Source of the DNA: Pseudomonas sp. RIT-PI-q
GTDB taxonomy: Bacteria > Pseudomonadota > Gammaproteobacteria > Pseudomonadales > Pseudomonadaceae
Reading direction: 5' to 3'
NCBI RefSeq assembly: GCF_001297125.1
Contig: NZ_LHPC01000017.1
Location: 62,001 to 126,000 of the forward strand
DNA: 64,000 nucleotides
Shown: one piece after another, positions 62,641 through 64,000 of the stretch
Numbering within the stretch: position 1 is the first letter of the stretch
Layout of the letters: each line of letters opens with the position of its first letter
The notes under the pieces: generated by a model
Database searches by the model: none
What the model was told of the DNA's origin: nothing
Seen by the model: only the letters and a program-made list of their open reading frames with translations
Program-made: the position numbers and the translations under genes

Positions 62641-64000
62641 ATGATCGAGGTCACCGAAGTTTCCATTGCCGAACTGCGTGCGGCGCTCGAAGCCGGCCAG
62701 ACAACGTCGGTTGAGCTGGTCCAGGCTTATCTCGCCAGGATCGATGCCTACGACGGTCCCGACACGCCCACCGCCCTCAATGCAGTGGTGGTTCGCAACC
62801 CCGAAGCGTTGAAGGAAGCACAGGCCTCCGATGCCCGTCGGACCAAGGGCGAGACGCTGGGGCCGCTGGATGGCATCCCTTACACGGCCAAGGACAGCTA
62901 TCTGGTGAAGGGGTTGACGGCAGCCTCTGGAAGTCCCGCTTTCGCCAATCTGATTGCGTATCGCGATGCGTTCACCATCGAACGGCTTCGCGCCGCTGGA
63001 GCAATCTGCCTGGGCAAGACCAACATGCCGCCCATGGCCAACGGCGGCATGCAGCGCGGGGTCTACGGCCGTGCGGAGAGCCCGTACAACGCTGACTATC
63101 TCACCGCACCCTTCGCCTCGGGCTCATCGAACGGCGCAGGGACGGCGACCGCCGCCAGTTTCGCGGCATTCGGCCTGGCTGAAGAAACCTGGTCGAGCGG
63201 ACGCGGTCCGGCATCGAACAATGGTCTGTGCGCTTATACGCCTTCGCGCGGTGTGATCTCGGTGCGCGGGAACTGGCCGCTGACGACGACGATGGACGTT
63301 GTCGTGCCGTTTGCCAGAACCATGGCCGATCTGCTCGAAGTGCTCGATGTGGTGGTCGCGGAAGATCCCGACACCCGCGGCGATCTGTGGCGACTGCAAC
63401 CCTGGGTGCCGATTCCGAGTGTCGCATCGGTGCGCCCCGCGTCCTATCAGGAACTCGCCGCGAAGCCCGAGGCACTTGTCGGAAAGCGTCTCGGCGTGCC
63501 CCGCATGTACATCAATGCGGACCCCGAGGCCGGTACGTCTGAATCGCCGGGTATCGGTGGTCCGACGGGCCAGCGGATTATCACTCGCCCTTCGGTGATC
63601 GGGCTCTGGGAAGAGGCTCGCAAGGCACTTGAAGCCGCCGGTGCGGAAGTGGTCGAAGTGGATTTCCCGCTGGTCTCCAATTGCGAGGGTGATCGTCCCG
63701 GTGCGCCGACCGTGTTTACCCGTGGCCTGGTGTCGAAAGAGTTCCTGCATCATGAGTTGTGGGACCTGTCGGCCTGGGCGTTCGATGATTTTCTGCGGGC
63801 CAATGGCGATCCCAAATTGAATCGCCTGGCGGACGTCGACGGACCGCTGATTTTCCCCCACGACCCGGGGACGCTTCCCAACCGTGAGGACGACCTTGCG
63901 GCCGGCATGGACGAGTATGTGAAGATGGCCCAGCGCGGCATTACGCCGTGGGACCAGATCACCACGGTGCCTGACGGCCTGCGCGGGCTTGAACAGACCC
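62641..64000 (+). CDS. Amidase-signature-family protein, 3' end outside the window
   Basis: 453 codons are visible without a stop. Catalytic Lys in YTAKDSYLV (about residue 84), cis-Ser in FASGSSNGAGTA and nucleophile Ser in ETWSSGRGPASNN, where the usual D-T-G-G-S is E-T-W-S-S. Such amidases hydrolyse amides, ureido groups or aryl-acyl amides. The ribosome site before ATG 62641 is weak (GGTGG). A start at this ATG fits the family length at the N-terminus. The substrate is unknown. Confidence 0.88.
   Translation, partial: MIEVTEVSIAELRAALEAGQTTSVELVQAYLARIDAYDGPDTPTALNAVVVRNPEALKEAQASDARRTKGETLGPLDGIPYTAKDSYLVKGLTAASGSPAFANLIAYRDAFTIERLRAAGAICLGKTNMPPMANGGMQRGVYGRAESPYNADYLTAPFASGSSNGAGTATAASFAAFGLAEETWSSGRGPASNNGLCAYTPSRGVISVRGNWPLTTTMDVVVPFARTMADLLEVLDVVVAEDPDTRGDLWRLQPWVPIPSVASVRPASYQELAAKPEALVGKRLGVPRMYINADPEAGTSESPGIGGPTGQRIITRPSVIGLWEEARKALEAAGAEVVEVDFPLVSNCEGDRPGAPTVFTRGLVSKEFLHHELWDLSAWAFDDFLRANGDPKLNRLADVDGPLIFPHDPGTLPNREDDLAAGMDEYVKMAQRGITPWDQITTVPDGLRGLEQT

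Overview
The window reads as chromosomal DNA of a Pseudomonas species, probably of the P. fluorescens group. It is GC-rich, its genes run in tight operons with Shine-Dalgarno-type starts, and the intergenic gaps carry many GTAGGAGC-type palindromic REP elements. It also holds a tRNA-Gln(UUG) gene and pseudomonad-style polyamine and acyl-CoA genes. No rRNA, CRISPR array, integrase or complete insertion sequence was seen.

1-7.1 kb: a near-complete Nit1C (nitrilase / cyanide-nitrogen assimilation) cluster. nitB-nitC-nitD-nitE-nitF-nitG-nitH run on the minus strand (nitH is cut by the window edge), with the sigma54-dependent activator gene nitA divergent on the plus strand. The shared intergenic region shows a -24/-12 promoter, a consensus IHF site and three upstream boxes of the form YACG-N6-CGTR.

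7.3-10.4 kb: a two-gene plus-strand operon for an LnmK-like double-hotdog acyltransferase/decarboxylase and a B12-dependent methylmalonyl-CoA mutase. Its control region repeats the nit layout almost base for base (three boxes, IHF site, -24/-12 promoter, near-identical spacings). NitA probably controls both operons. This is the most interesting signal in the window.

10.4-41.6 kb: a large CoA-dependent catabolic island. It encodes two heteromeric-type acyl-CoA dehydrogenase pairs, two further acyl-CoA dehydrogenases, two SCP-x-type thiolases, two enoyl-CoA hydratases, two acyl-CoA ligases, an alpha-methylacyl-CoA racemase, two MaoC-like proteins, an SDR, a zinc alcohol dehydrogenase, an aldehyde dehydrogenase, the DUF1302/DUF1329 envelope pair, two large MalT-like LuxR regulators and a TetR regulator. 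A palindrome CCACC-N7-GGTGG recurs in front of several operons and is the likely operator of the LuxR regulators. The gene set suits beta-oxidation of a branched or cyclic carboxylic acid made from an alcohol, but the substrate cannot be read from the sequence.

41.5-44.5 kb: a four-copy, about 204-bp array that amplified the 3' end of a degenerate SDR gene together with a REP element, then an exported sulfatase and tRNA-Gln. 44.5-49.7 kb: an agmatine/putrescine operon (aguA, aguB, polyamine-type binding protein, Tat-exported agmatine deiminase homologue) with a divergent LysR regulator.

49.9-58.7 kb: an accessory stretch with an alpha/beta hydrolase, MFS transporter, SDR and Baeyer-Villiger monooxygenase, a Crp-type regulator, an HD-domain protein and a class II aldolase. 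Several remnants of SDR, BVMO and 2-hydroxyacid dehydrogenase genes lie among them, so this stretch is decaying or rearranged. 58.8-62.4 kb: poorly characterised genes (alpha/beta hydrolase, HIT-like, kinase-like, HNH nuclease). 62.6-64 kb: the start of an amidase gene.
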